Assembly (NCBI GenBank): GCA_005877775.1
Contig: VBOJ01000013.1
Coordinates: 1 to 46,634, forward strand
DNA length: 46,634 nucleotides
Source of the DNA: Nitrospirota bacterium
Lineage (GTDB): Bacteria; Nitrospirota; Nitrospiria; Nitrospirales; Nitrospiraceae
Direction of reading: 5' to 3'
In this document: positions 15,792 through 23,609 of the stretch, piece by piece
Layout of the letters: each line of letters begins with the position of its first letter
Position numbering within the stretch: the stretch's first letter is position 1
Program-made: the position numbers and the translations under genes
The notes under the pieces: model-generated
What the model was told of the DNA's origin: nothing
The model's database searches: none
Seen by the model: only the letters and a program-made list of their open reading frames with translations

Positions 15792-15800
15792 TGTTAGAAT
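15792..15800 (+). promoter_or_regulatory. Possible extended -10 promoter element
   Basis: TGT-TAGAAT at 15792-15800 fits an extended -10 box (TGn plus TATAAT-like hexamer) in an AT-richer patch about 50 bases before the secreted-protein start at 15852. No good -35 hexamer lies at the expected distance, which extended -10 promoters can tolerate. This is a weak prediction. Confidence 0.3.
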
Positions 15801-15851
15801 ATTGCCGAGAGTCAACGTCCGGGCAGGTCGGGAGTTATGAAGGAGGGGCCG

Positions 15852-16361
15852 ATGACACAGCCCCGCGTTCAGGCGTTCGGGCAAATCGGTTTGCTCTTTC
15901 TCGTTGGTGTGGTTGTTCTGGGTCTCGCCGCGTTGGGTCCTGCTGCGCTGGCGCAGGGTGTCTGGCTGATCGCCCCGGAAGAAGCCGCCATGCCTACCGC
16001 TCCGCTTGAGCAATCTCGTCTGCAAGGAGGGATGCCCTTTGACATCGGCCGCGAGGTGCCAGATACAGGACCGATGATCGAGCTCCTCAAACCGAATGAC
16101 GGAACGTCCACGCCGGTTCCTGTTGAGGTCTCGATTCGGTTTGAGCCTCGCGCGGCGCCGGTGGATCTCTCCACCCTCAAAGTCGTGGTGGTGAAACTGA
16201 TCTCGATTGATATCACCGAACGCGTGCGACCCTATGCGTCACCACAAGGGATCCAGATTCCTGATGCCCGGTTGCCTTCCGGGACCCATATTGTGCGAAT
16301 CAGCCTAGCTGATGCGGCCGGCGGCTTCAGCCGCAAGCAGGTCACATTCAGCATCCCATGA
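15852..16361 (+). CDS. Secreted protein with an Ig-like domain, function unknown
   Basis: A 169-residue protein with an N-terminal signal sequence (hydrophobic core LLFLVGVVVLGLAALG, then ALAQG as the likely cleavage region). Residues about 70-165 look like a single immunoglobulin-like beta-sandwich: PMIELLKPNDGTSTPVPVEV begins it, and GTHIVRISLADAAGGFSR followed by QVTFSIP ends it, as in many bacterial Ig-like add-on domains. I chose the ATG at 15852 because AAGGAGG lies 5 bases upstream; an ATG at 15837 overlaps that site. It is followed after 33 bases by an exported HtrA-like protease, so the two may act together in the periplasm. No enzymatic motif is visible. Confidence 0.72.
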   Translation: MTQPRVQAFGQIGLLFLVGVVVLGLAALGPAALAQGVWLIAPEEAAMPTAPLEQSRLQGGMPFDIGREVPDTGPMIELLKPNDGTSTPVPVEVSIRFEPRAAPVDLSTLKVVVVKLISIDITERVRPYASPQGIQIPDARLPSGTHIVRISLADAAGGFSRKQVTFSIP

Positions 16362-16394
16362 CGTGACAAGCTCAGACCAGGCAGGGAGGGAGCG

Positions 16395-17417
16395 ATGGCA
16401 ATCATTCAGCGACTATTCTGCATCCTAGCCGTCGTGATTCTGTGGAGTGCGGCCGTGCAGGCGGCGGACCTGACCCCTCAACAGATCTATGCTGGTGCCT
16501 CGCCGGGGGTTGTCATGGTTATGGGGCACTCGAGTGGGGGGGAGAGAGGGAGCGCCGGTACTGGCTCAATCATCCGGGGGGATGGGCTCGTCCTGACCAA
16601 TGCCCATGTGGTGGTGGAGGAAAGAACGAGCAAGCCCTATCCAAGGCTCTTTGTGTATTTGAAGCCGAATCGGGTGACTGGCGATCCGACAACCGACTTG
16701 TCCCGAGGAGTGAAGGCGACGGTCCTGGCGTTCTCACAACCGCTGGACCTTGCCCTCTTGAAGCTCGAAGGAGGCCTCGCCCCGCTGCCCGTCGTGGAGC
16801 TGGGTGATTCAGGTAAGGTCCAGATTGGAGACCGCGTGGTCGCGATTGGACATCCGGAACAGGGGGGACTCTGGACCTTGACCACGGGGGTGATCAGCGC
16901 CGAGTTCGAGAATTTCAACAAGGTCAAGGGCAAGCATGTGTTCCAGACGGAAACCGGTCTGAACCGAGGTAATTCCGGCGGCCCGCTCCTGGACAGCCAA
17001 GGGCAGATGATCGGGGTCAATACGGCGATTGCCCGCTTGGCCTCGGACGGGATGCCGATTACCAGTATCAGCTTTTCGCTCGAATCGGGGGTGGCCAGGA
17101 CATGGCTGCGCGAGCAGGGGGTCACGTTCGCGCAGGCAGGAGGCCCAACTGAATCGCCGGTGTCCAGCACGCAGCCAGTTCCGGTGAAGCCAAGTGCGGC
17201 ACCCAGTTCGCCAAGCCGGACGACTACGGCGTCCGGGTCGTCCGGACCGACAGCCTCTGCTCAGGCTCCTTCCGTGCCCCAGATCCAGCCGCCGCCTCAG
17301 GCTCGCCCCTATAACCTTGACCGGCTGGTGAGTGAACGGGCCCGAGCCGAGGCCGACATGGAAGACATGATCAAGGAAAGTCGCGAGGCAATCCGAGAAA
17401 GGGCGCGCCGGCGCTGA
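16395..17417 (+). CDS. Exported trypsin-like (S1C) serine protease without PDZ domain
   Basis: A 340-residue exported protease. Residues 1-23 form a signal peptide (LFCILAVVILWSAAVQAA). The protease domain holds an intact triad: H71 in LTNAHVV, D118 in PLDLALL and S194 in NRGNSGGPL. After about residue 240 there is a Pro/Ser/Thr-rich linker and a highly charged C-terminal helix (RARAEADMEDMIKESREA), rather than the PDZ domain usual for DegP. This architecture suggests a periplasmic protease or binding protein tethered by its tail. The ribosome-binding site GGGAGGGAG lies just upstream. It is the second HtrA-type protease in the window, and the only exported one. Confidence 0.88.
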   Translation: MAIIQRLFCILAVVILWSAAVQAADLTPQQIYAGASPGVVMVMGHSSGGERGSAGTGSIIRGDGLVLTNAHVVVEERTSKPYPRLFVYLKPNRVTGDPTTDLSRGVKATVLAFSQPLDLALLKLEGGLAPLPVVELGDSGKVQIGDRVVAIGHPEQGGLWTLTTGVISAEFENFNKVKGKHVFQTETGLNRGNSGGPLLDSQGQMIGVNTAIARLASDGMPITSISFSLESGVARTWLREQGVTFAQAGGPTESPVSSTQPVPVKPSAAPSSPSRTTTASGSSGPTASAQAPSVPQIQPPPQARPYNLDRLVSERARAEADMEDMIKESREAIRERARRR

Positions 17418-17483
17418 GCTTGCACCTCTTGCCCATCTTCCACAGTCCGCGTATCATCGGGACACTCGGCAAGGGAGGGGATT

Positions 17484-18263
17484 ATGCAGAAACGGACGAC
17501 GACCCGACCGCCACGCAGCTTGTCCCTTGACCGGAACATCGAACGGCTGCGGCAGCAGCTTGCTCGCTTGACGCCGTTTCTTTCCAAGGGCAAGGGAATC
17601 GCTGCTTCGACCATCGATGAGTTTGACGTCGAGACGGAACGGTTGCTCAGAGAGATCCTTGGAGAGACCTCCGAGCTGGTCGAGGCCTACGAATATGCCC
17701 AACTCGGCGAAGCGGCCGGATTGGTCAATTTCCCTGACGAGGCACCAGAAAGCGGAGCGCACGATGTCGATCGCGAAAGCCTCAATCAGCGCAAACGGGT
17801 GCTGGAGAGCTGTATCTCAGAGCTCGAAGCGCGCCGGGCGGCGGCGGCCAAGAAGAAACGCGTGGGCTCTCGGGCAGTGATTGGTCCCCAGGTCGCCGAC
17901 CACATGACGCCTGACATCCGCAGCGTGCATGCTGACGCCACACTGCAGGAGGCGGGCCGTCTCATGCAGCAATGGAAGATCGGCTCACTGTTAGTGGCAG
18001 ACGATCGCTATTATGTGGGGTTCATCACGGATACAGACTTGGCCAGGGATGTCGTCGCGCGGAAGGTTGATCCCGCCACCACGCCCGTCAAGGCCTGCAT
18101 GAGGAAACCGCCCGTCACGATCGAGGGGAAACAGCCGATCATTGAGGCGGTGCGGTTGATGAAGGAAAAGGCGACCCGCCATCTCGCGGTGACCCAGGAC
18201 GGGACGATTGTCGGCGTCCTCTCGGTGTCGAATATCCTGCGGTACTATTCAGGCGTGGCGTAG
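17484..18263 (+). CDS. CBS-domain pair protein with N-terminal helical region
   Basis: A 259-residue cytoplasmic protein. Residues 1-125 are charged and helical, with SLDRNIERLRQQLARL and LETRRAA-like heptads suggestive of a coiled coil. Residues about 135-257 form a tandem CBS pair (Bateman module): VADHMTPDIRSVHADATLQE with GFITDTDLARDVV, then CMRKPPVTIEGKQPIIEAVR with GVLSVSNILRYY. CBS pairs sense adenine nucleotides or SAM and usually regulate an attached partner; none is fused here. The start has AGGGAGGGG upstream. No operon partner of clear function is adjacent. Confidence 0.87.
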   Translation: MQKRTTTRPPRSLSLDRNIERLRQQLARLTPFLSKGKGIAASTIDEFDVETERLLREILGETSELVEAYEYAQLGEAAGLVNFPDEAPESGAHDVDRESLNQRKRVLESCISELEARRAAAAKKKRVGSRAVIGPQVADHMTPDIRSVHADATLQEAGRLMQQWKIGSLLVADDRYYVGFITDTDLARDVVARKVDPATTPVKACMRKPPVTIEGKQPIIEAVRLMKEKATRHLAVTQDGTIVGVLSVSNILRYYSGVA

Positions 18264-18292
18264 CGCTCGCTACGGGTGCACCACTATTCACA

Positions 18293-18311
18293 GGAGCGGG
18301 TGCCCCGCTCC
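18293..18311. terminator. Hairpin between the CBS and TIGR02466 genes
   Basis: GGAGCGGG (18293-18300) and CCCGCTCC (18304-18311) form a perfect 8-bp GC-rich stem with a 3-base loop, 30 bases after the CBS stop. No T-tract follows on the + strand, so a classic intrinsic terminator is doubtful. It lies 27 bases before the next start and could instead affect translation of that gene. Confidence 0.35.
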
Positions 18312-18338
18312 ATTTCCTGGTTGTAACAGAGCCACCGC

Positions 18339-19004
18339 ATGGCAAAGGAACTGGAAATCAATGTCCGGCCGATCTTCTCCACGCCGCTGTTAGTATTCAC
18401 GATTCCTGACTACGAGCGCATCAACCAAGCGCTTCGCCGCGCGATCCTCGAACGAGAGGCCTCCACACCCGCCTATGCTGACTACGAGGTGGTGGGATGG
18501 TCCTCTCCACATGACTTATCCATATTGGAGTGGGCCGGCCCGGCATTGAAGGGATTGTTTGACCCCGTCATCCAGGTTGCCACGCAAGTGACAGAATTCT
18601 CTGAACGGGCTCCGGACCGTAGCGGAAGTCGTCCGGACTGGCAGCTTGTGGAAGCCTGGGCCAACGTGCAGCGCAAAGGGGGAAGCAACGCCGCCCACCC
18701 TCACCCCGGCACCTTCTGGTCGGGAGTCTATTACGTGGATGTCGGGGACATCTCCTCAGACGGCAAGTGTGGAGGGGACCTGCTGCTCTTCGACCCGCGG
18801 GGGTGTCTGCCTCGGATGCTCGCTCCGTATCTGCGCTATTCCATGCCCGAACTGCACGATGCTGGCAGGAATATTTCCTTCATGCCTGCGGCCGGTGAGT
18901 GCGTCATGTTCCCAGGTTGGTTATTCCATGCCGTCGGGACCTACGCCGGCAAGGCTCCGCGCATCAGCGTGGCCTTCAATCTGGACCCCGTTATCCGGAA
19001 GTAG
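18339..19004 (+). CDS. TIGR02466-family putative 2-oxoglutarate/Fe(II) oxygenase
   Basis: A 221-residue protein of the TIGR02466 / 2OG-FeII_Oxy_5 type. LVEAWANVQRKGGSNAAHPH carries the first iron-ligand region, FWSGVYYVD follows, and GWLFHAVGTYAG with PRISVAFNLDP gives the distal His and the Arg that would bind 2-oxoglutarate. The N-terminus RPIFSTPLLVFTIPD is typical of the family. The substrate is unknown. There is no obvious ribosome-binding site before the ATG, and a strong hairpin stands 27 bases upstream. It is convergent with the DUF4124 membrane gene. Confidence 0.8.
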   Translation: MAKELEINVRPIFSTPLLVFTIPDYERINQALRRAILEREASTPAYADYEVVGWSSPHDLSILEWAGPALKGLFDPVIQVATQVTEFSERAPDRSGSRPDWQLVEAWANVQRKGGSNAAHPHPGTFWSGVYYVDVGDISSDGKCGGDLLLFDPRGCLPRMLAPYLRYSMPELHDAGRNISFMPAAGECVMFPGWLFHAVGTYAGKAPRISVAFNLDPVIRK

Positions 19005-19041
19005 CAGCGCCAATGCCAGCACCCACTCCGGCCCCTCAGGT

Positions 19042-19659
19042 CTAGTCCCGGTCGCCCAACTGATTGAATTGCTGGAGCCTCTCTTGTTTTTGTCCCTCGA
19101 TGTGTTTGCTTTTCTCTTGGAATTGGTGGATGAGACTCCCGCCGCTTTTGGTGGCAGACCGCGCCGCCACTCTGTCGCCGAGATCGGATACGAACATGAA
19201 GTACAGGGTGGCAAGTCCCAGGAATCCAACAGCCCACGGCATGAGGAGCCGAAAAAACGCACTGCCGGTCAATTTGCCGGCGCCATAGAACAGCATGATC
19301 GCGAGAAAGCCGCCGATCAGCATGACGGACTGGTAGGTACTCAACCCAGGAATCACAGTGGGAGGCAGATGGCCAATCAGCCAAAAGAGCAGACCTTCTC
19401 CACGCATACTCGACATGAGAGATGATGCTCCGTTTTGGCTCGGCGGTTTCTCAGTTTCCACGCTCTCCGTCACCTTCACCCTGGCACGATAGCGTTCAGG
19501 GATATTCTCCAATCGATCGGTCGCCACTATATTCCCTCGTTCATCGACATAGGAATAAATGGCCTTGCCGGCCTGAGCATCGATCAGCCCCGCCAGGATG
19601 ATGACTGCAGCACAAACCATGATCGAAGCCCTTATGACTCCAACGCGATGGTCCGTCAT
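19042..19659 (-). CDS. DUF4124-domain membrane protein
   Basis: A 205-residue envelope protein. The start is the ATG at 19659 because GGGGGAGGA lies 6 bases upstream; the frame is open for 44 further codons without a better site. A signal or first membrane segment (MVCAAVIILAGLIDA) is followed by a short DUF4124 domain, AIYSYVDERGNIVATDRLENIP, of the kind found in periplasmic proteins of Gram-negative bacteria. Two or three more hydrophobic segments follow (about 105-165), then a charged helical tail with HQFQEKSKHIEGQKQ. No enzymatic motif is present. The gene is divergent from the small protein at 19922. Confidence 0.75.
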   Translation of the reverse strand: MTDHRVGVIRASIMVCAAVIILAGLIDAQAGKAIYSYVDERGNIVATDRLENIPERYRARVKVTESVETEKPPSQNGASSLMSSMRGEGLLFWLIGHLPPTVIPGLSTYQSVMLIGGFLAIMLFYGAGKLTGSAFFRLLMPWAVGFLGLATLYFMFVSDLGDRVAARSATKSGGSLIHQFQEKSKHIEGQKQERLQQFNQLGDRD

Positions 19660-19921
19660 ACTGGTTCCTCCCCCTGCCGAGCCAGAACATGGTTCGTCTG
19701 CTAGTAAGCATAGCACTATCTGGGAAAAGCGGTGGTCAGCATCTTTGACCGGGGCACGATCGAAGGACTGCACCACGGCTTTCCTGGACATATCCGGCTC
19801 AGAAGGTCAAGATAGATTTTTCATAGGGATTTGCGTATTCTTTCGTGTGGGTCAGAAAGCGATGGCTATGAATATTGAACAGGGGAGGCAGGGAATTGTC
19901 TTCAGCAAAGAAGGAGCCTGA

Positions 19922-20320
19922 ATGCGAAAGACATTAATAATACTTGTCCTTCTCGGCGGCGCCAGCTGGTGGTATTGGGGGAGGACTCTGGAACCAGTCC
20001 GAGTCATCCGTGCGCAGCTCGCAGCGATCGACAAGGAGAACTACGCCCAAGCGTACGACTACCTTACTCCCGGAGCCAAAGAGCAGCTGACGGTGAACGC
20101 TTTTGAGGCTCTTGTCCGGGCAAACAGTGCGGTCGAAAAAAATTTTGGAAGCACCTTCCTCTCGCGGAGAGTTGAAGGCAATGTCGCGACGATCAGCGGC
20201 ACCTTGGAGGGCTTCAATGGGCAAGTCAGCGAGGTCCACTATATCTTAGTCAAGGAAGGTGATCGTTGGATGATTCAAAGCTTCACATGGTCGACCCCGA
20301 GGACCACGGGTGAGAGATAG
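19922..20320 (+). CDS. Small membrane-anchored protein, probable NTF2-like fold
   Basis: A 132-residue protein with an N-terminal membrane anchor (TLIILVLLGGASWWYWG). The remainder resembles small NTF2-like or DUF4864/DUF4878-type domains: VRVIRAQLAAIDKENYAQAY and DYLTPGAKEQLT, where the fold has its cone helix and loop, then GTLEGFNGQVSEVHYILVKE and DRWMIQSFTWS as the beta strands. This is a fold impression, not a firm family call. A good GAAGGAG site precedes the ATG. It stands alone between a divergent membrane gene and the convergent ilvD. Confidence 0.62.
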   Translation: MRKTLIILVLLGGASWWYWGRTLEPVRVIRAQLAAIDKENYAQAYDYLTPGAKEQLTVNAFEALVRANSAVEKNFGSTFLSRRVEGNVATISGTLEGFNGQVSEVHYILVKEGDRWMIQSFTWSTPRTTGER

Positions 20321-20544
20321 CCAAAGAATCACTAGTCGTTCAATACGATTCCCTGCCGAGCAAAGGGAGTGATCCTTTCCCTCTCTCCTTTCTCTTCTGA
20401 GCGTGCGCACTCTTCGAACACGGGGAGTTGACCGGGCCGCCCTCTCGGCCCTTCGTCAGCCGAGGCCAGCGTGGCGCTCCGGCCCGCCGTTGATCCGGAG
20501 TCTCGCGAGCTGCGGAAGCGGCGAGCTCCGCCACAGCGAGCATC
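20321..20544. other. Convergent intergenic region before ilvD (224 bp)
   Basis: Between the small anchored protein (+) and ilvD (-). A weak AAAGG/CCTTT stem near 20359-20376, followed by a pyrimidine-rich tract, may help terminate + strand transcription. On the right, GCGAGCTGCGGAAGCGGC followed by GAGCTCCGC is an imperfect hairpin. No tRNA or other RNA gene is recognisable, and no protein is supported. Confidence 0.4.
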
Positions 20545-22218
20545 CTAACTTGTTACTGCCCCTTCCGACGCCGACGACACGTGCCGGGCGTATTTGGCCA
20601 TGACCCCGGTGGTGTAGCTCGGAACGGGCGGCTTCACCTTCTTGAGACGGGACGCGATGTCTTTCCGAGTCAATTCAACGGTGAGGGTACGTGCTTTGAT
20701 ATCGAACACAATCATGTCGCCGTTCCTGAGCGCGGCGATGGGGCCACCCTTCGCCGCCTCAGGGGCGACGTGGCCGGCCATCAGCCCGTGGGTGGCACCG
20801 GAGAAGCGACCGTCGGTCAGGAGCGCGATCGAGTCCCCGAGGCCCGCTCCGACAATGGCGGCGGTCACGCCCAGCATCTCCCGCATGCCTGGCCCGCCGG
20901 CTGGTCCTTCGTAACGGATCACCACCACGTCCCCAGCTTTGATCTGCCCGGCCTTGACGGCGGCGAAGGCATCTTCCTCCCGGTCAAACAGCTTCGCCGG
21001 CCCTCGGAACTTCGTCATGGAATGCCCGGCCACCTTGACCACGCAACCTTCCGGCGCCAGGTTTCCCTTGAGGATGACCAACCCACCAGTAGGCTTTATG
21101 GGATTGGACAACGGCCGAAGCACTCGTTGTCCCGGCGTCTCCGATGCGTGCGCGGCTTCGTCCCCGATCGACCGTCCCGTGACGGTTGGTTGGTCGGGGT
21201 GCAGCAGTCCCGCATCCAGCAGCCGTTTGGCCACGAGCGTGGTGCCGCCGGCTGCATAGAGGTCGGCTGCCATGAAACGGCCGCCCGGCTTGAGGTCGGC
21301 CAGCAGCGGGACTCTTCGGTTGATTTTGTCGAAGTCGTCAATGGTGAGCTTCACGTCCGCTTCTCGCGCGACGGCCAGCAGGTGCAGGACCGCGTTGGTG
21401 GAGCCGCCCGTCGTGGCCACGGCAGCGACGGCGTTCTCTAATGACTTCCGGGTGATGATCTGGCGTGGGCAAAGATTCTTTTTCAGCAAGTCCATGACCA
21501 TCTGACCGCATGTGAACGCGACGTCGTCCTTGCGTGGGTCCATCGCTGGCACGCCATTGAAGCCCATTGGAGAGATGCCCAGGAACTCGAAAGCGATGGC
21601 CATCGTGTTGGCGGTGAACTGGCCGCCGCAGGCGCCGGAGCCAGGGCAGGCATGGTTTTCCAAGTCGCGCAGCTCCGCGTCCGTCATCTTGCCTGCCGCG
21701 TGCGCCCCGACCGCCTCAAAGACATCCTGGATCGTCACGTCGTGGCCCTGGAACTGCCCCGGCATGATCGACCCGCCGTAGAGCATGAGCGAGGGTACAT
21801 TCAAACGAGCCAACGCCATGACGGTGCCGGGGATCGTCTTGTCGCATCCCGAGAGAGCCACGACCGCGTCAAACAGATGCCCGCGCGCGACCAGTTCGAC
21901 CGAGTCGGCGATGACTTCGCGGCTGATCAGCGAGGCCTTCATCCCCTCCGTGCCCATCGCGATCCCGTCGGAGACAGCGATCGTGTTGTACTCGATGGGG
22001 GTCCCCCCAGCGGCCCGGATGCCCGCTTTGACCTTCTCGGACAGCCGCCGGAGGTGAAAGTTGCAGGGCATGACCTCGATCCAGGTATTCGCGACCCCCA
22101 CCAGCGGCCGCGCGAGGTCGTCGTCGGTGAACCCCACCGCTTTCAGCATGGCGCGCGCCGGTGCCCGGCCTGGACCATCAGTCAGGTCGTGGCTCTTGTG
22201 CTTCGGTCTCGGCGTCAT
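20545..22218 (-). CDS. ilvD: Dihydroxy-acid dehydratase
   Basis: The 557-residue enzyme that dehydrates 2,3-dihydroxy-isovalerate and 2,3-dihydroxy-3-methylvalerate, the third step of valine and isoleucine synthesis. Length and N-terminus ([15 protein letters not shown]) are normal for the family. The iron-sulfur cluster ligands are C52 in MPCNFH, C125 in SGCDKTIPG and C197 in [24 protein letters not shown] and [13 protein letters not shown] near the C-terminus are further signatures. The C-terminal tail ends in [16 protein letters not shown]. It is not accompanied here by other branched-chain genes. A PepSY protein gene lies 15 bases upstream on the same strand, with no obvious metabolic link. 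Confidence 0.97.
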   Translation of the reverse strand: MTPRPKHKSHDLTDGPGRAPARAMLKAVGFTDDDLARPLVGVANTWIEVMPCNFHLRRLSEKVKAGIRAAGGTPIEYNTIAVSDGIAMGTEGMKASLISREVIADSVELVARGHLFDAVVALSGCDKTIPGTVMALARLNVPSLMLYGGSIMPGQFQGHDVTIQDVFEAVGAHAAGKMTDAELRDLENHACPGSGACGGQFTANTMAIAFEFLGISPMGFNGVPAMDPRKDDVAFTCGQMVMDLLKKNLCPRQIITRKSLENAVAAVATTGGSTNAVLHLLAVAREADVKLTIDDFDKINRRVPLLADLKPGGRFMAADLYAAGGTTLVAKRLLDAGLLHPDQPTVTGRSIGDEAAHASETPGQRVLRPLSNPIKPTGGLVILKGNLAPEGCVVKVAGHSMTKFRGPAKLFDREEDAFAAVKAGQIKAGDVVVIRYEGPAGGPGMREMLGVTAAIVGAGLGDSIALLTDGRFSGATHGLMAGHVAPEAAKGGPIAALRNGDMIVFDIKARTLTVELTRKDIASRLKKVKPPVPSYTTGVMAKYARHVSSASEGAVTS

Positions 22219-22233
22219 GGTCCTCCCTTTTCC

Positions 22234-22611
22234 TTACATTCTCCCTTTGCCTTCTTTTTTCTTCTCGTGCTTCTTCTCCTTGCTCTTCTTCTCTTCGGTG
22301 TCGATGACCGCGCCTGAGGCGGCGTCTACGTGCACTTCCGTCACCTTGCCATTGGCCCCCACGATCTCGACTTCCCACACGGTCTTGCCATGTTTGCGCT
22401 CCAGTTCTGCTTCAATCACTGTCCCAGCCATTTTTTCCGAGGCGGTCTTAATCGCATCCTGGATCGTAACCTTCGCGGTCTTAGCCAGATCCGCGACCTT
22501 GGATTCGTCTTCCTCATGGCCTTTTTCATCGCTCCAGGCCGGCACGTTCAGGACGAGCGCTGAACCGATCAGTGCAACCAACAAAACGATCCTTCTTCCA
22601 GCGACCTTCAT
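22234..22611 (-). CDS. PepSY-domain periplasmic protein
   Basis: A 125-residue exported protein with a signal peptide (IVLLVALIGSALVLNVPAWS). Residues about 45-105 form one PepSY domain: KVTIQDAIKTASEKMAGTV, then ELERKHGKTVWEVEIVG, then EVHVDAASGAVIDTEE, the usual DAxxG ending. The C-terminal 20 residues are mostly Lys and Glu (KKSKEKKHEKKKEG), a tail that could bind the cell surface or a partner. PepSY domains are thought to inhibit peptidases or sense metal and redox state. A ribosome-binding site GGAGG lies before the ATG. A Spy-like gene lies upstream in the same direction. Confidence 0.88.
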   Translation of the reverse strand: MKVAGRRIVLLVALIGSALVLNVPAWSDEKGHEEDESKVADLAKTAKVTIQDAIKTASEKMAGTVIEAELERKHGKTVWEVEIVGANGKVTEVHVDAASGAVIDTEEKKSKEKKHEKKKEGKGRM

Positions 22612-22665
22612 GGGAGAACCTCCTTATAGCTGATGGCAACAGACGATGAGTGAAAGGCGATCGCC

Positions 22666-23271
22666 TCATGGCTTCGACTCTTTTGTCTCCGCATCCTTCT
22701 TCGGTTCCGTCTTGGATGAGCCGCCGTGGCCTCGCTCTCTCGTCCTGCCGCGGCCCATGCTTGCGTCCTTTTCATCCCTGTCCGGCATCATCTTCAATCG
22801 CTCGTGCACCGCCTTGACTCGTTGGCTCTGTTCCGGGGTCAGCGCCGCCATAACGTCGCGCCTGGCTTTGATCGCGGCCATGCGCAGGCCGACCTCCAGC
22901 ATCTCGCTCTGCTTCAACTTTCCCTCAATCGCGGCCAACTCGGCCTTATCATCCTCGACCAACGCCTCAAGTTCGCGCTCAGCGACCATGATGTCGGCCT
23001 CGGTCTTGATGCGAGTCCGGTCCAGGTCCAGCTGGATCGCCTTGAGTCTTGAGACCTGCTCCTCCGTCAATCCAAATTCCTTTTGGCTTCCCAACAGACC
23101 ACGAAGGAGATGGCCTGTGCTGGCATGATGCCTTGTCATGCCATCCCCCCTCCCATACCCGCTCCCGTGTCCCTTTGAGTAACCGGGTTCTGGTTCTGCC
23201 CATGCGGGAGCCACTGTGAATCCCAGCATAACGGTCATGGCCACAACCCCGGTCAGTACTCTGCCATTCAT
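22666..23271 (-). CDS. Spy/CpxP-like periplasmic protein
   Basis: A 201-residue exported helical protein. The ATG at 23271 has AAGGAGG 6 bases upstream and gives a signal peptide (GVVAMTVMLGFTVAPAWA). The mature part carries the two LTxxQ motifs of the Spy/CpxP family (FGLTEEQVSRLKAIQLDL and MAALTPEQSQRVKAVHERL) with Met- and His-rich segments between, and an Arg/Lys/Glu-rich tail. Such proteins are chaperones or sensors of envelope and metal stress. The upstream reading to 23373 lacks a better start. It clusters with PepSY, DUF2892 and DnaJ genes on the same strand. Confidence 0.85.
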   Translation of the reverse strand: MNGRVLTGVVAMTVMLGFTVAPAWAEPEPGYSKGHGSGYGRGDGMTRHHASTGHLLRGLLGSQKEFGLTEEQVSRLKAIQLDLDRTRIKTEADIMVAERELEALVEDDKAELAAIEGKLKQSEMLEVGLRMAAIKARRDVMAALTPEQSQRVKAVHERLKMMPDRDEKDASMGRGRTRERGHGGSSKTEPKKDAETKESKP

Positions 23272-23300
23272 GATTTCCTCCTTGATTGAGACGATCCGAC

Positions 23301-23519
23301 TTATCCCTGTGCCGCTGTCTTTGCCGGACAGGTGTTGATCCCAAACAGTTTCCAGGCCGGACAGAATCCCCACGCGCCGGTGACCAGGGCCACGGCTCCC
23401 ACCACGTAGGCCGCCACGGCTCCCCAGCTTGGAAGCTCCGTGAAATACCCGATGCCGATCACAGTGATCCCCAGCACGACCCGAATCATCCGGTCAACAT
23501 TTCCCACGTTGCAGGTCAT
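23301..23519 (-). CDS. DUF2892 / YgaP-like small membrane protein
   Basis: A 72-residue protein with two membrane segments. CNVGNVDRMIRVVLGITVIG at the N-terminus and CPAWKLFGINTCP at the C-terminus match the YgaP transmembrane module (DUF2892), which is elsewhere fused to a rhodanese domain. Two C-terminal Cys residues may be redox-active or bind metal. The start has AAGGAGG 7 bases upstream. The TAA closing an in-frame extension of dnaJ lies directly beside that ribosome-binding site. Confidence 0.88.
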   Translation of the reverse strand: MTCNVGNVDRMIRVVLGITVIGIGYFTELPSWGAVAAYVVGAVALVTGAWGFCPAWKLFGINTCPAKTAAQG

Positions 23520-23609
23520 GGCTGCACCTCCTTATGCAGGGGCCTCGCACAGTTCCTCCAGTCGTTCCCACCGTTTGGCTTCCTCAGATGAGGTGGCACA
23601 CTCACCGGT

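Noticed and set aside
20321-20544. GC-rich gap before ilvD as a possible tRNA or small RNA
   Set aside because: No cloverleaf with a T-loop (GTTCRANNC) or proper acceptor stem could be drawn.
20581-21441. 286-codon + strand frame opposite ilvD
   Set aside because: It is antisense to a fully conserved enzyme and has no domain character.
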